Assembly: GCF_000203935.1 (NCBI RefSeq)
Contig: NC_008577.1
Coordinates: forward strand, 4,154,001 to 4,218,000
Source of the DNA: Shewanella sp. ANA-3
GTDB lineage: Bacteria > Pseudomonadota > Gammaproteobacteria > Enterobacterales > Shewanellaceae
Length of the DNA stretch: 64,000 nucleotides
Direction of reading: 5' to 3'
Of the stretch, positions 53,880 to 63,069 are shown in pieces. Both the position numbers and the translations under genes were made by a program. The notes below the pieces were generated by a model. It was not told the DNA's origin, searched no databases, and saw only the letters and a list, made by a program, of their open reading frames with translations. Each line of letters starts with the position of its first letter. Position 1 is the stretch's first letter.

Positions 53880-53976
53880 CAGGTTTAAACCTTGCTTCTC
53901 GTTTAAACCCAGTACTCGTTTAAATCCTGCACTCGTTTAAGCCCTGCTACTCATTTAAGTCCAGTACCTGATTAAG
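53880..53976. repeat. Degenerate 17-bp tandem repeats
   Basis: CTCGTTTAAACCCAGTA (53898), CTCGTTTAAATCCTGCA (53915), CTCGTTTAAGCCCTGCTA (53932) and CTCATTTAAGTCCAGTA (53950) are near-identical 17-18 bp units, with weaker copies at both ends. The array lies in the gap between the cyclo-ligase and folM stops. It does not encode a protein. Confidence 0.7.
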
Positions 53977-53996
53977 TTAACTGCTATCACGCGGTT

Positions 53997-54716
53997 TTAC
54001 TTTAAATGCCGACCGCCATCGACATTGTGGCAGCGACCAGTGACGTAGCGGCTCGCCAAGAGATAATCCACTAAGGCGATAATCTCCTGATTTCCTGCTT
54101 CTTTTGGCAAGATTGCCTTAGCCAAGGTCTTTTGCCGATAGGCTTCATCATCGCTTGGATTAAAGAGGATCATCGCCGGAGCAATCGCATTGACTTTGAC
54201 CTCGGGCGCTAATTGTGCCGCAAAGGATAAGGTTAAGTTATCCAGCGCCGCCTTGCTGGCCGCGTAGGCCATGTGCTTGGCACTGCCCTTTTCGGCCACA
54301 TAATCGGTGAAATGGATAATATCGCTGGCGCCAATCTCGCCCTCGCCCCCAGCACGCAGCTGTGAGGCTAAGGCCAAGTTCATTTGATAGGGTACGCTCA
54401 CATGCACCTGCATCATCCGCTGCATGACTTCATGGGCGGCAAGGCTTGGGCTGTTGTCTGGCAGCCAGTCAGAGGCGTTATGGATAATAGCGCGTATTTT
54501 GGGATATTGGCTCAATTGCTCAATCAGGGTTTGTAGCTGCGCATTATCGTAAAAATCGCATTGGATTAAGGTCGCGCCCAAAGACTGTAACTCATCAATA
54601 CTGGGATAATGGCTGCGATAGGTGCCAATCACCTTGTGCCCTTGGGCAAGCAAGTGTTTCGCGAGGGCGTAGCCAATGCGTTTACCCACGCCAGTGATAA
54701 TTATGGGAGCTGTCAT
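53997..54716 (-). CDS. folM: Dihydromonapterin reductase (SDR family)
   Basis: 239 residues from ATG 54716 (AGGA 5 nt upstream); the ATG at 54722 and longer starts fit less well. SDR motifs: TGVGKRIGYALAKHL and the catalytic YAASKAALDN. The variant TGVGKRIG instead of TGxxxGIG is typical of FolM, which reduces dihydromonapterin or dihydrofolate with NADPH. Converges with the cyclo-ligase gene across a tandem repeat. Confidence 0.85.
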   Translation of the reverse strand: MTAPIIITGVGKRIGYALAKHLLAQGHKVIGTYRSHYPSIDELQSLGATLIQCDFYDNAQLQTLIEQLSQYPKIRAIIHNASDWLPDNSPSLAAHEVMQRMMQVHVSVPYQMNLALASQLRAGGEGEIGASDIIHFTDYVAEKGSAKHMAYAASKAALDNLTLSFAAQLAPEVKVNAIAPAMILFNPSDDEAYRQKTLAKAILPKEAGNQEIIALVDYLLASRYVTGRCHNVDGGRHLK

Positions 54717-54926
54717 ATTCATCCTGTTATTTGCCGAGTACGGATTTAAGCATTCAATGCAGGGCAAAACTAGTTAGCTAAATCATCAATAAAACAGTGT
54801 AATACGCAGAATGTTACTGTCTTTATCGTCCTGCGCCTAATTATTAAGGTATGAAAGGCTTCACGATTTAGATCTAAAATGATGGCGCCCGCGTATACTC
54901 GAGGCCAGCTTAATCGAGGAAGCCCT

Positions 54927-55316
54927 ATGGAACTGCGAATTTTTTACGACGGCAATTGCCCTTTATGTCGCGCCGAAATGCGCCAGCTTAAAGCGCGCGA
55001 TCCCGATGATCGCATCGAACTTGTGGATCTTAATGCCGAGCATTTTAGCTCTCGATTCGGCTATATCGATAAAGAGTATGCCAACACCATTCTTCATGGT
55101 GAAACGGCGACAGGAGAGATTTTGCTTGGGCTCGATGTCACCTGCAAAGCCTGGGGATTAACGGGCACTCGCCCTTGGGTACAAGTGCTACGCTTACCGC
55201 TTATCAAACCTATCGCGGATTGGTGCTACCTGAGATTCGCCAAGCACAGATACCGCATCTCTTACTTACTGACGGGCAAGTCGCGCTGTGACAATCAATG
55301 CCAACTGCCTAAGTAA
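54927..55316 (+). CDS. DCC-type thiol-disulfide oxidoreductase
   Basis: 129 residues from ATG 54927 with GAGGA upstream; the frame from 54879 is rejected. The N-terminal FYDGNCPLCRAEM contains the D-x-x-C-x-x-C signature of the DUF393/DCC family, predicted to be thioredoxin-like. No signal peptide. Substrate unknown. A terminator-like hairpin follows, shared with the convergent mdh. Confidence 0.85.
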   Translation: MELRIFYDGNCPLCRAEMRQLKARDPDDRIELVDLNAEHFSSRFGYIDKEYANTILHGETATGEILLGLDVTCKAWGLTGTRPWVQVLRLPLIKPIADWCYLRFAKHRYRISYLLTGKSRCDNQCQLPK

Positions 55317-55347
55317 CTTTGCTCCAAGTAGCGACTCAATTTTAGCG

Positions 55348-55380
55348 CATAAAAAAACGGAGCCATTAGGCTCCGTTCTC
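55348..55380 (-). terminator. Terminator after mdh
   Basis: ACGGAGCC (55357-55364) / GGCTCCGT (55369-55376) stem with 4-nt loop and an A run on the left, which is a T tract for mdh. Confidence 0.85.
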
Positions 55381-55396
55381 TCATAATCCATAAGGA

Positions 55397-56332
55397 TTAC
55401 TTAACGAAATCAACGCCTAGTTTGATATCGCCTTTCAGCGTATCTAACATAGAATCACGGGCGTTAGCTTCGAATGCGCTCACTTCACCGTAAGGCAGTA
55501 CTTTTTCGATACCGTTTTTGCCTAACAGCACTGGTTGAGCGAAGAATTCAGCGTGCTCGCTGCCGCCATCAACGTAAGCACATTCAACAATGTTAGCTTC
55601 GCCTTGCAGACCACGAACCAGAGACATACCGAAACGGCAAGCCGCTTGACCCATAGACAGAGTCGCGCTTCCGCCACCAGCTTTAGCTTCAACCACTTCT
55701 GTACCCGCGTTTTGGATACGTTTGGTCAGAGAAGCGACTTCTTCATCAGAGAAAGTCACGCCTTCAACTTGAGATAGTAATGGCAGAATGGTCACGCCGC
55801 TGTGGCCGCCGATGACGTTCACTTTAACGTCAGCAACGTTTAAGCCTTTTAATTCAGCGATGAAAGTTTCAGAACGGATAACGTCCAGAGTCGTCACACC
55901 GAACAGACGGTTCTTGTCGTAAACACCGGCTTTCTTCAACACTTCTGCTGCGATAGCAACAGTAGTGTTTACTGGGTTAGTGATGATACCCACTAAGGCT
56001 TTAGGGCAAGTCACTGCCACTTTTTCGATCAGGTTACGAACGATACCTGCGTTGATGTTGAACAGATCTGAACGATCCATACCAGGCTTACGCGCAACAC
56101 CAGCAGAAATTAGAACAACGTCAGCACCTTCCAGTGCAGGCGTTGGATCTTCACCAGCAAAACCTTTGATTTCAACCGCAGTAGGGATGTGGCTCAAGTC
56201 AACCGCAACACCCGGAGTAACCGGTGCGATATCGTATAGAGACAGTTTAGAACCCGCAGGTAATTGAGTTTTTAACAGTAGGGCGAGAGCCTGGCCGATA
56301 CCACCAGCAGCACCAAGTACAGCAACTTTCAT
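55397..56332 (-). CDS. mdh: Malate dehydrogenase
   Basis: 311 residues, the size of E. coli-type MDH. N-terminal VAVLGAAGGIGQALALL (NAD binding), substrate arginines in VARKPGMDRSDL, and the catalytic His in VIGGHSGVTILP. It oxidises malate to oxaloacetate in the TCA cycle. Divergent to argR, with which it shares the intergenic region. Confidence 0.97.
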   Translation of the reverse strand: MKVAVLGAAGGIGQALALLLKTQLPAGSKLSLYDIAPVTPGVAVDLSHIPTAVEIKGFAGEDPTPALEGADVVLISAGVARKPGMDRSDLFNINAGIVRNLIEKVAVTCPKALVGIITNPVNTTVAIAAEVLKKAGVYDKNRLFGVTTLDVIRSETFIAELKGLNVADVKVNVIGGHSGVTILPLLSQVEGVTFSDEEVASLTKRIQNAGTEVVEAKAGGGSATLSMGQAACRFGMSLVRGLQGEANIVECAYVDGGSEHAEFFAQPVLLGKNGIEKVLPYGEVSAFEANARDSMLDTLKGDIKLGVDFVK

Positions 56333-56524
56333 AGTTATCTCCGTTATTTCTCGGATATGTGTGACATGGATCTAATTTCCGTTGGCGTCACATTACTGGA
56401 ATGTCACGTTAATTTCAATTATCCCTTAGTCGTGGAGACAAAGTTTTAGCGAAACTGAGCATTCCAATGTTGAATATTTACTCTAGTTCAATATCAATAC
56501 CGACAACACGGCTATCTAGCCATC

Positions 56525-56622
56525 CGTGAATTGCATTTTTATTCAGTCATAATGGTTATTTGTTGACACTTTGACCAAAACTATTCAAAATACGCCTGTT
56601 TTTTTGAATAAAGAATAAGACT
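56525..56622 (+). promoter_or_regulatory. argR promoter with possible ARG-box half-sites
   Basis: GTGAATTGCATTTTTATTCAG (56526-56546) contains TGAAT and ATTCA arms, as in ArgR half-boxes, but with a longer spacer than the standard 18-bp box. TTGACA (56563-56568) with a weak CAAAAT 17 nt later may be the -35/-10. ATTCAAAA and TTGAATAA near 56584-56612 add further half-sites. Autoregulation by ArgR is the expected use. Confidence 0.4.
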
Positions 56623-57093
56623 ATGCAAACGACCAAGAATCAGGATGACCTTGTTAGAATTTTTAAGGCGATTTTAAAAGAGGAGCGCTTTGGCTCCCAG
56701 AGTGAAATTGTCGCCGCTTTACAAGCAGAAGGCTTTAGCAATATTAACCAATCGAAAGTGTCTCGGATGCTCAGCAAGTTCGGTGCCGTACGCACCCGCA
56801 ACGCTAAGCAGGAGATGGTTTATTGCTTACCCGCCGAACTAGGCGTGCCTACCGCAGGCAGCCCATTAAAAAACTTAGTGCTCGATGTTGACCATAACCA
56901 AGCGATGATTGTCGTCCGCACCAGCCCTGGCGCAGCGCAATTAATTGCCCGTTTATTGGATTCCATCGGTAAGCCAGAAGGGATTTTGGGGACCATTGCG
57001 GGAGACGACACTATCTTTATTTGTCCATCCAGCATCCAAGATATCGCCGATACCTTGGAAACCATCAAATCTTTATTCAACTACGCAGAATAA
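56623..57093 (+). CDS. argR: Arginine repressor ArgR
   Basis: 156 residues. An N-terminal winged helix (about residues 1-80, with FGSQSEIVAALQAEG and QSKVSRMLSKFGAVRTRN) is followed by a C-terminal hexamerisation and arginine-binding domain (TSPGAAQLIARLLDSIG, GTIAGDDTIFICP with the arginine-binding Asp pair). With bound arginine it represses arginine biosynthesis genes. Terminator 57095-57122 follows. Confidence 0.96.
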   Translation: MQTTKNQDDLVRIFKAILKEERFGSQSEIVAALQAEGFSNINQSKVSRMLSKFGAVRTRNAKQEMVYCLPAELGVPTAGSPLKNLVLDVDHNQAMIVVRTSPGAAQLIARLLDSIGKPEGILGTIAGDDTIFICPSSIQDIADTLETIKSLFNYAE

Positions 57094-57125
57094 AAAAACA
57101 GGTCAGCTTGCTGACCTGTTCTCTT
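57094..57125 (+). terminator. Terminator after argR
   Basis: ACAGGTCAG (57098-57106) / CTGACCTGT (57111-57119) stem with 4-nt loop, then TTCTCTTTT. Confidence 0.8.
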
Positions 57126-57316
57126 TTATCTGTACGCTTTTCAGTCCAACATTGCCCTCATTTCAGGGCTAGTGTCCCGATTACGTTACAGCATAAGACC
57201 TATCTGTTGGCTTGAATGACGCTTGCTTGGAACAAAGACTCGTCACACCAAACTCACAAACCTTAGCTTATTGACCTTAACTCATCGACATTAGTCGTCG
57301 ACCAGCATCTATAACC

Positions 57317-57949
57317 TTAGTAAGCCACACTGATCCTTTGATTAGGATGCGCCGCGTTTTCCGCTTCATCGAGCATGGCTTTGGCGTAGTCGGCCACTGA
57401 AATCTTGCTCTGACCATTCGTATCGGTAAAGAAGCTATCGCCGCCTAAACGGTAAGGACCTTCGCTGGCGCCTGGGTAAATTTCTGCCGCTGGACTGACA
57501 AAAGTCCAGTTAACCATAGTATTGGCGGCGCGAAATGCCTTCAATGCCTCACCTTGAGCCAAGGCTTCATCCTTATAGGCAGGCGGGAAGTCTGGACTTG
57601 AAACCAAGGTCACTCCCGGTGCTACTTCTAAACTCCCCGCACCACCGACCCAAAGTAGACGTGGCACTTTTGCCTGTGGCAACACGGCTAATAGATTATT
57701 GACCGTTTTTGCCACTAAGCCGTGATTCTGCTCGGCGCGCGCACCCACTGCGGCAATCACTAAATCGACACCCGCAAATGTGTCGGCTTCCAATGGCTGA
57801 GTCAGGTCAACACTACGCACTTCTGCTGCTGTTTCGCCAAGCTTGCTTGGGTCACGCACTAAGGCAACCACTTCATGACCACGGCTCAGCGCCTCGTTAA
57901 AAATGGTTCCGCCAATCCAACCTGATGCACCTAATACTGCAATTTTCAT
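57317..57949 (-). CDS. NAD(P)-binding epimerase-like protein
   Basis: 210 residues, atypical SDR of the NmrA/YwnB type (COG2910): N-terminal IAVLGASGWIGGTIFNEALSRGHEV, LLWVGGAGSLEVAPG in the middle. No catalytic Tyr-Lys pair is obvious, so it may be a redox sensor or a flavin/NADP reductase. Divergent to a LysR regulator gene (103 nt apart), the usual layout for a regulator and its target. Confidence 0.82.
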   Translation of the reverse strand: MKIAVLGASGWIGGTIFNEALSRGHEVVALVRDPSKLGETAAEVRSVDLTQPLEADTFAGVDLVIAAVGARAEQNHGLVAKTVNNLLAVLPQAKVPRLLWVGGAGSLEVAPGVTLVSSPDFPPAYKDEALAQGEALKAFRAANTMVNWTFVSPAAEIYPGASEGPYRLGGDSFFTDTNGQSKISVADYAKAMLDEAENAAHPNQRISVAY

Positions 57950-58052
57950 TTGATAAGTCTCGCTACTGATTTAAATTGAGACCAGTTTACTTGCGACACT
58001 TCACGTGATAAATATCGATAAATGAGCATGATTGTTTCAGATTGAGATACTA

Positions 58053-58955
58053 ATGGATAAAATCGCCGCCATGCGCAGCTTTATCGAAGTGGCCAACTGT
58101 GGCAGCTTTACTAAGGCCGCAGAACACCTCGATCTCAGTCGCCTACAGGTATCACGTCATATTCAAGAAATTGAACAGTGGCTGAGTTTACGTTTATTGC
58201 ACCGCACGACCCGCAGCGTCAGCCTCACTCTGCAGGGGGAAGAAGCCCTGCAATATTGTCAGCGGGTGCTGAGCGAAGTCGCCGCAATGGAAAGCCGCGC
58301 CCATAGTCATAACACCGAATTAGTTGGCAGTATTCGCATCGCTACGCCCGTCGGGCTTGGGCAGCACAGTCTGTTTGATGTGGTCGATCGCTTTATAAAA
58401 TTGCACCCTAAGGTCAATATTCAGCTGTTAATGTCGGACAGTTTTGCCCAGTTGGTGGATGAGCGGGTGGACGTGGCACTGCGCTATACCGAGCAGCCCG
58501 ATGAGAATTTGATTGCCCGCAAACTGATGAGCATAGATGCCGTGCTGTGCGCCGCGCCCAGTTACTTGGCTCAAGCCGAGCCGCTAACCGTCCCTAACGA
58601 TCTGCTCAGCCATAATTGCCTTATCCATAGCTCGCAGCAACATTGGCAGCTCCTCAAGGAGCAACAGAGTGAGCTGATTAAACCTATGGGGAATCTGATG
58701 GCGAATGAAATGGGAGTGCTGGTCAGCGCCGCATTGCGCGGGCATGGCATTGCCTACTTGCCCTGCGACTTAGCCAATCCCTATCTGGCCAGCGGCCAAC
58801 TGCAAGAAGTGCTCCCCGAATACACGGCGCCAGGGCAAACCCTCTGGGCTGTGTATCTCTCCCGCAGTTATCAACAAGCGCTGGTGCGCGCCTTTATCGA
58901 TTTTACCGCCCAGCAATGGCAGCAGGATCTCAGCAAGTGGACGACGGCGAGTTAA
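58053..58955 (+). CDS. LysR-type transcriptional regulator
   Basis: 300 residues from ATG 58053 (an in-frame upstream start at 58032 is less likely). N-terminal winged helix (MRSFIEVANCGSFTKAAEHLDLS), then a LysR substrate-binding domain of the AaeR/PA0133-like type (DKIAAM... and DVALRYTEQPDENLIARKL). Probably controls the divergent NAD(P)-binding protein gene; effector unknown. Confidence 0.88.
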   Translation: MDKIAAMRSFIEVANCGSFTKAAEHLDLSRLQVSRHIQEIEQWLSLRLLHRTTRSVSLTLQGEEALQYCQRVLSEVAAMESRAHSHNTELVGSIRIATPVGLGQHSLFDVVDRFIKLHPKVNIQLLMSDSFAQLVDERVDVALRYTEQPDENLIARKLMSIDAVLCAAPSYLAQAEPLTVPNDLLSHNCLIHSSQQHWQLLKEQQSELIKPMGNLMANEMGVLVSAALRGHGIAYLPCDLANPYLASGQLQEVLPEYTAPGQTLWAVYLSRSYQQALVRAFIDFTAQQWQQDLSKWTTAS

Positions 58956-58962
58956 GCCCACA

Positions 58963-59000
58963 AACAAAAACGCACTGAGGCTTTAAGGCTCAGTGCGTTG
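58963..59000 (-). terminator. Terminator after DyP gene
   Basis: CGCACTGAG (58971-58979) / CTCAGTGCG (58989-58997) stem with A-rich sequence to its left, giving a TTTTTGTTTG tract on the minus strand. Confidence 0.75.
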
Positions 59001-59019
59001 AGTCGCGGTTTGCGAAGGC

Positions 59020-59961
59020 TTAATTATCGAACTGCATCAAAAAATCTATACTTGGGGCGAAGAAAGAAGAACCCGTCAAGGCACTGGTAAAGTGCATCAA
59101 GTGATCATGGTTACCCGCACCATCGCCAAATACCATGCTGTGGAGCATCTTCTCGAAGTGCTCTGGGGTGCGACAGGTTGAAATAAACATCAACCCTTGC
59201 TCCTTGAGCGAACCGTAAGGCATGCTCTGGCGCAAAATCTCAATCGACTTGCCGTTGTCATCCTTGAGGTTTACCCGCTTAATATGGCTGGTTAATGGCT
59301 TATCTTCCGACTCGTATTCGATGTTGTCTTGCTTGGTACGACCGATAATATCTTCTTGCTTTTTAAGCGGTAATCTATGCCACTTACTCAAGTTATGGGC
59401 GTACTTTTGCACGTGAATATAGCTGCCGCCCTTAAATTCAGGATCTTCATCCCCGACCAAGGCAACCTCTTGACGATGACGCCCTTTCGGATTTTCGGTG
59501 CCATCGACAAAGCCTGTTAAGTCGCGGCTATCCATAAATCTAAAGCCGCGTTCCTCTTCGACTAACTCGACTAAGTCTTCGAACATTTGGCTGATTTCGT
59601 TGGCGACTAAATGCAAAATGTCGTAGCGGTCGCAGCGAATATGCACAAACAGATCGTATTCGATCGCAGGCGCTTCACGGTTGCCCGCTTGCATTGCAGG
59701 GAATGGCTTGAGCATTTCGGGGCGAGCATCGGGATAGAGGCTGTCCCAATAGTTGGCACCAATGCCCACAAAACCATTGAATGCGCTGTCGGAGTATTGA
59801 TCCGTCAACTCATAAATATACTGCGCAACGTTGGCAATACAGGGACGCAATTGCGATTCAACGTTATCGTTGTCGCTCGCATTAAACATCAAATAGACGC
59901 TATGTAAGTTTCCCTCTGCACACACACCCAACTGTTCACGCGGCATATTTTGAATATCCAT
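59020..59961 (-). CDS. DyP-type peroxidase
   Basis: 313 residues from ATG 59961. The family GXXDG motif is GFVDGTEN, with the distal Asp and the following Arg region (RHRQEVALVGD); the heme-binding His lies in the C-terminal half. It reduces H2O2 with broad substrates. No Tat signal, so cytosolic or encapsulin cargo type; no encapsulin gene is near. Monocistronic, upstream of ggt on the same strand but with the ggt terminator between. Confidence 0.9.
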   Translation of the reverse strand: MDIQNMPREQLGVCAEGNLHSVYLMFNASDNDNVESQLRPCIANVAQYIYELTDQYSDSAFNGFVGIGANYWDSLYPDARPEMLKPFPAMQAGNREAPAIEYDLFVHIRCDRYDILHLVANEISQMFEDLVELVEEERGFRFMDSRDLTGFVDGTENPKGRHRQEVALVGDEDPEFKGGSYIHVQKYAHNLSKWHRLPLKKQEDIIGRTKQDNIEYESEDKPLTSHIKRVNLKDDNGKSIEILRQSMPYGSLKEQGLMFISTCRTPEHFEKMLHSMVFGDGAGNHDHLMHFTSALTGSSFFAPSIDFLMQFDN

Positions 59962-60084
59962 CTGGTTATCACCCTTTTGTCGATTCATTTTCGGCAATAT
60001 TATCCGCAACTTTACCTGAAAATGACATTAAGTAACGCACAGTTTGTCCGTCTTTGTAATGTAAACACGTTTGTAGACTGGAAT

Positions 60085-60121
60085 ATAAAAATTGACGAGG
60101 CCATTACGCCTCGTCAATTCG
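60085..60121 (-). terminator. Terminator after ggt
   Basis: Perfect 12-bp stem AATTGACGAGGC (60090-60101) / GCCTCGTCAATT (60108-60119), 6-nt loop, then TTTTTATA on the minus strand. Confidence 0.9.
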
Positions 60122-60167
60122 TCTTACGCAAGCTTCGGCGCTCATTAGGCCAAAGGCGAATTATGCC

Positions 60168-61880
60168 TTAGTAACCTGCGGCATAACCATCTTTACGGCT
60201 CTCGGAGGCGCCGCGGTAAACGCCCGTTTCGGCATTAAAACCAATGGCTTGATATCCACCAAAATCGCCGAGCCCATCGCGTAGCACATGGCCTTTCTTA
60301 ATCAGCTCACGGCGGGTTTCTACGGGGAAACCTGATTCTAGACTGACATAGCCACCGTCATTCATCACCTCGCCCGTAGGCTCAGTCGAACCTGTGTGCA
60401 AAATTCTGGGGGCATCGCCCGCTTCTTGCAAGTTCATTTTAAAATCAATCAGATTAACAATAATCTGCGCGTGCATTTGCGGCTGTGTTGCACCGCCCAT
60501 CACGCCAAAACTCAGCCAAGGTTTACCGTCTTTGGTCACAAAGGCGGGAATAATGGTATGGAAGGGACGCTTACCCGGCGCATAAGTGTTGAAACGACCT
60601 TCGGTGAGATCGAACATCTGCCCGCGATCCTGCAATACAAAGCCGAGATCCGGCGGCGTCATACCCGAGCCCATGCCGCGGTAGTTACTCTGGATTAGCG
60701 ACACCATATTGCCGTCTTTATCCGCCGTCGTCAGATATACAGTATCCCCATGTTGCAGCGCAGGATTCCCCGCATCGACACTCTTAGCCGCCTTGTTTAA
60801 GTCAATAAGTTTGGCGCGATCGTAATTGTATTGCTGCGAAATCAATTCCTTCACTGGCACTTTGTTAAAAGCCATATCGGCATAGAATTTCGCGCGGTCG
60901 GCAAAGGCGAGTTTTTTGGCCTCTACGAATAGATGCACATATTCGGGGCTGTTAAAGCCCATAGCCGCGACATCGAAGGGCTCCATGGTTTTTAAGATCT
61001 GTAACGCAGCAATCCCCTGCCCGTTGGGCGGCAGTTCCCACACATCGTAGCCACGGTAGTTGACCGATACGGGTTCAACCCAGTCGCTAGTATGGCTGGC
61101 TAGGTCTTCATAACTGAGGTAACCGCCTTGAGCCTTCATGTATTTATCTATGCTCTTGGCAATATCGCCCTTATAGAATGCGTCGCGACCGCCCTTAGCA
61201 ATTTTCTCGTAGGTGTTTGCTAATGCGGGATTTTTAAATATTTCCCCTACGGCAGGCATTTTGCCATTGGGCATATAGGTTTCTTTAAAACCGGGGAATT
61301 GACCGAGTTTTTTACCACTGCCATTAAGGTAATAGGCAATCAACTCAGAAACGGGAAAACCTTCGCGGGCATAACGAATCGCTGGGGCTAAATTATCGGC
61401 CATCGGCAGTTTGCCGAACTTATCGTGCAATTCGTACCATCCATCTACCGCGCCGGGAACCGACACGGGCAGCGGCCCAAAAGGCGGTAAATAATCTAAG
61501 CCGAGGGATTTAAGCTTCTCTAGGGTTAAGGATTTAGGGCTACGACCCGAGGCATTGAGGCCATAGAGCTTTTTATCTTTAGCGCTCCAGACGATGGCAA
61601 ATAAATCGCCACCAACCCCGGCCCCCGTAGGCTCGACTAAGCCCAGCATGGCATTGGCGGCAATTGCCGCATCTACGGCACTGCCGCCCTGTTTTAATAC
61701 ATCAATCGCCACCTGAGTCGCTAGCGGTTGGCTGGTCGCCGCCATCCCATGGGTGGCATACACTTCTGAGCGCGTCGCAAAGGCTTTACCCGTGATCCTA
61801 TCCATGGCCAACACTCCCGATGACGACATTGCTGTCGCCACTGTGACTAAGGTACAAATTGATTTTATTGTTTTTATCAT
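60168..61880 (-). CDS. ggt: Gamma-glutamyltransferase, divergent subgroup
   Basis: 570 residues from ATG 61880 with GGAGG 5 nt upstream. Signal peptide of about 29 residues (SSSGVLAMD), then the Ntn-hydrolase fold typical of GGT: HGMAATSQPLATQVAIDVLKQGGSAVDAA in pieces and LVEPTGAGVGGDLFA. The processing/nucleophile Thr lies in HGDTVYLTTADKDGN, where the usual TTH(Y/F) is TVY, so self-cleavage is expected but the active-site neighbourhood differs. It splits gamma-glutamyl amides such as glutathione in the periplasm. Confidence 0.88.
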   Translation of the reverse strand: MIKTIKSICTLVTVATAMSSSGVLAMDRITGKAFATRSEVYATHGMAATSQPLATQVAIDVLKQGGSAVDAAIAANAMLGLVEPTGAGVGGDLFAIVWSAKDKKLYGLNASGRSPKSLTLEKLKSLGLDYLPPFGPLPVSVPGAVDGWYELHDKFGKLPMADNLAPAIRYAREGFPVSELIAYYLNGSGKKLGQFPGFKETYMPNGKMPAVGEIFKNPALANTYEKIAKGGRDAFYKGDIAKSIDKYMKAQGGYLSYEDLASHTSDWVEPVSVNYRGYDVWELPPNGQGIAALQILKTMEPFDVAAMGFNSPEYVHLFVEAKKLAFADRAKFYADMAFNKVPVKELISQQYNYDRAKLIDLNKAAKSVDAGNPALQHGDTVYLTTADKDGNMVSLIQSNYRGMGSGMTPPDLGFVLQDRGQMFDLTEGRFNTYAPGKRPFHTIIPAFVTKDGKPWLSFGVMGGATQPQMHAQIIVNLIDFKMNLQEAGDAPRILHTGSTEPTGEVMNDGGYVSLESGFPVETRRELIKKGHVLRDGLGDFGGYQAIGFNAETGVYRGASESRKDGYAAGY

Positions 61881-62019
61881 AATTCCTCCCACTCTGGAGG
61901 AATTAAGGTAACAAGGAAGGCTGAAAATATCAGCAATCTAGCGTTTTTTTGCCCAAGTTAAACGTAAGCAAAAATGTCATACTTTATGCTGATACAGTGA
62001 CATATCCTCGGCGGTCTGC

Positions 62020-63069
62020 TTAAGATTCAAATAGCACTAGGGCATGTGGCTCAGTGCTTAACACCACCCGCTGGCCGACATTCAACTGCATGATTTGGCT
62101 ACGCACTTCGACATAATGGGCGTGGGACGCCGCCTCGACTTTCACCCAGTAATGGCAAAATGCTCCGAGGAAGCGCCGCTCGGTAATAGTGCCCACCCCC
62201 GCATCATCGGCGCTGAGCGCCAATTGCTGTGGCCGCAAAAACACTTGGCCATTGAAAGCATGGGATTGCGACAAGGGCGTCAGGCTGCGCAGCTCACCAA
62301 TCGGGGTGACCACACTATGGCCATCGATCACTTCGGCGGGTAGATAGTTACCACTGCCCAGAAAATCCGCCACATAACGGCTATTGGGCGCGGCATATAA
62401 GTTTTCGGCTCGGCCATGCTGCACTATCACACCTTGGTTGAAAATAGCCAAGGTATCGGCAAAGACGAAGGCCTCATCCTTACTGTGGGTCACAAATACC
62501 GCGCTGACATTACGCTGTTTGAGAATACTGCGGATCTCCGCCATCATGCTGTGGCGCACTTGAGCATCGATATTCGAAAAAGGCTCATCGAGTAATAGTA
62601 ATTGCGGCTCATAGGCTAGTGCACGAGCAATCGACACACGCTGCTGCTGTCCACCGGATAGTTCATGGGGATAGCGTTTGGCTAACCCTTCGAGTTTCAC
62701 TAGGGCGAGCATGTCATCCAAGCGCGCCTTGCGCTGCGCTGGTGTTAATTTTGCCACACCAAAGAGAATATTCTCGGCGACGGTCAAATGGGGGAACAAG
62801 GCATAGTCTTGGAAAATCATCCCTATACCCCGTTGCTCACTCGGCACAAATTGCCCTGCGCCGCTAACCGTCTTGCCATTGATTTGGATTTCACCTTGGC
62901 TGATGGCCTGCAATCCTGCCACAGCCCTGAGCAAAGTGGTTTTGCCGCAGCCACTTGGGCCTAACAGCGCAAGGATTTCCCCTTGAGCTAGGGTTAAATC
63001 TAAGCCTTTGAGTACCTGTTGGCCCTGATAATCGCTATGAACTTGATGAAGATTGAGGGTACTGGTCAT
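62020..63069 (-). CDS. fbpC: Fe3+-type ABC transporter ATP-binding protein
   Basis: 349 residues. Walker A GPSGCGKTTLLR, signature LSGGQQQRVSIARALA, Walker B LLLLDEPFSNID and switch His are intact; the C-terminal TOBE-type domain fits the Fe3+/spermidine/thiosulfate subfamily. It overlaps the permease gene by 4 bases (ATGA). Probably powers ferric iron uptake, judged from the family and the FbpB-like permease. The binding-protein gene is not in the window. Confidence 0.85.
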   Translation of the reverse strand: MTSTLNLHQVHSDYQGQQVLKGLDLTLAQGEILALLGPSGCGKTTLLRAVAGLQAISQGEIQINGKTVSGAGQFVPSEQRGIGMIFQDYALFPHLTVAENILFGVAKLTPAQRKARLDDMLALVKLEGLAKRYPHELSGGQQQRVSIARALAYEPQLLLLDEPFSNIDAQVRHSMMAEIRSILKQRNVSAVFVTHSKDEAFVFADTLAIFNQGVIVQHGRAENLYAAPNSRYVADFLGSGNYLPAEVIDGHSVVTPIGELRSLTPLSQSHAFNGQVFLRPQQLALSADDAGVGTITERRFLGAFCHYWVKVEAASHAHYVEVRSQIMQLNVGQRVVLSTEPHALVLFES

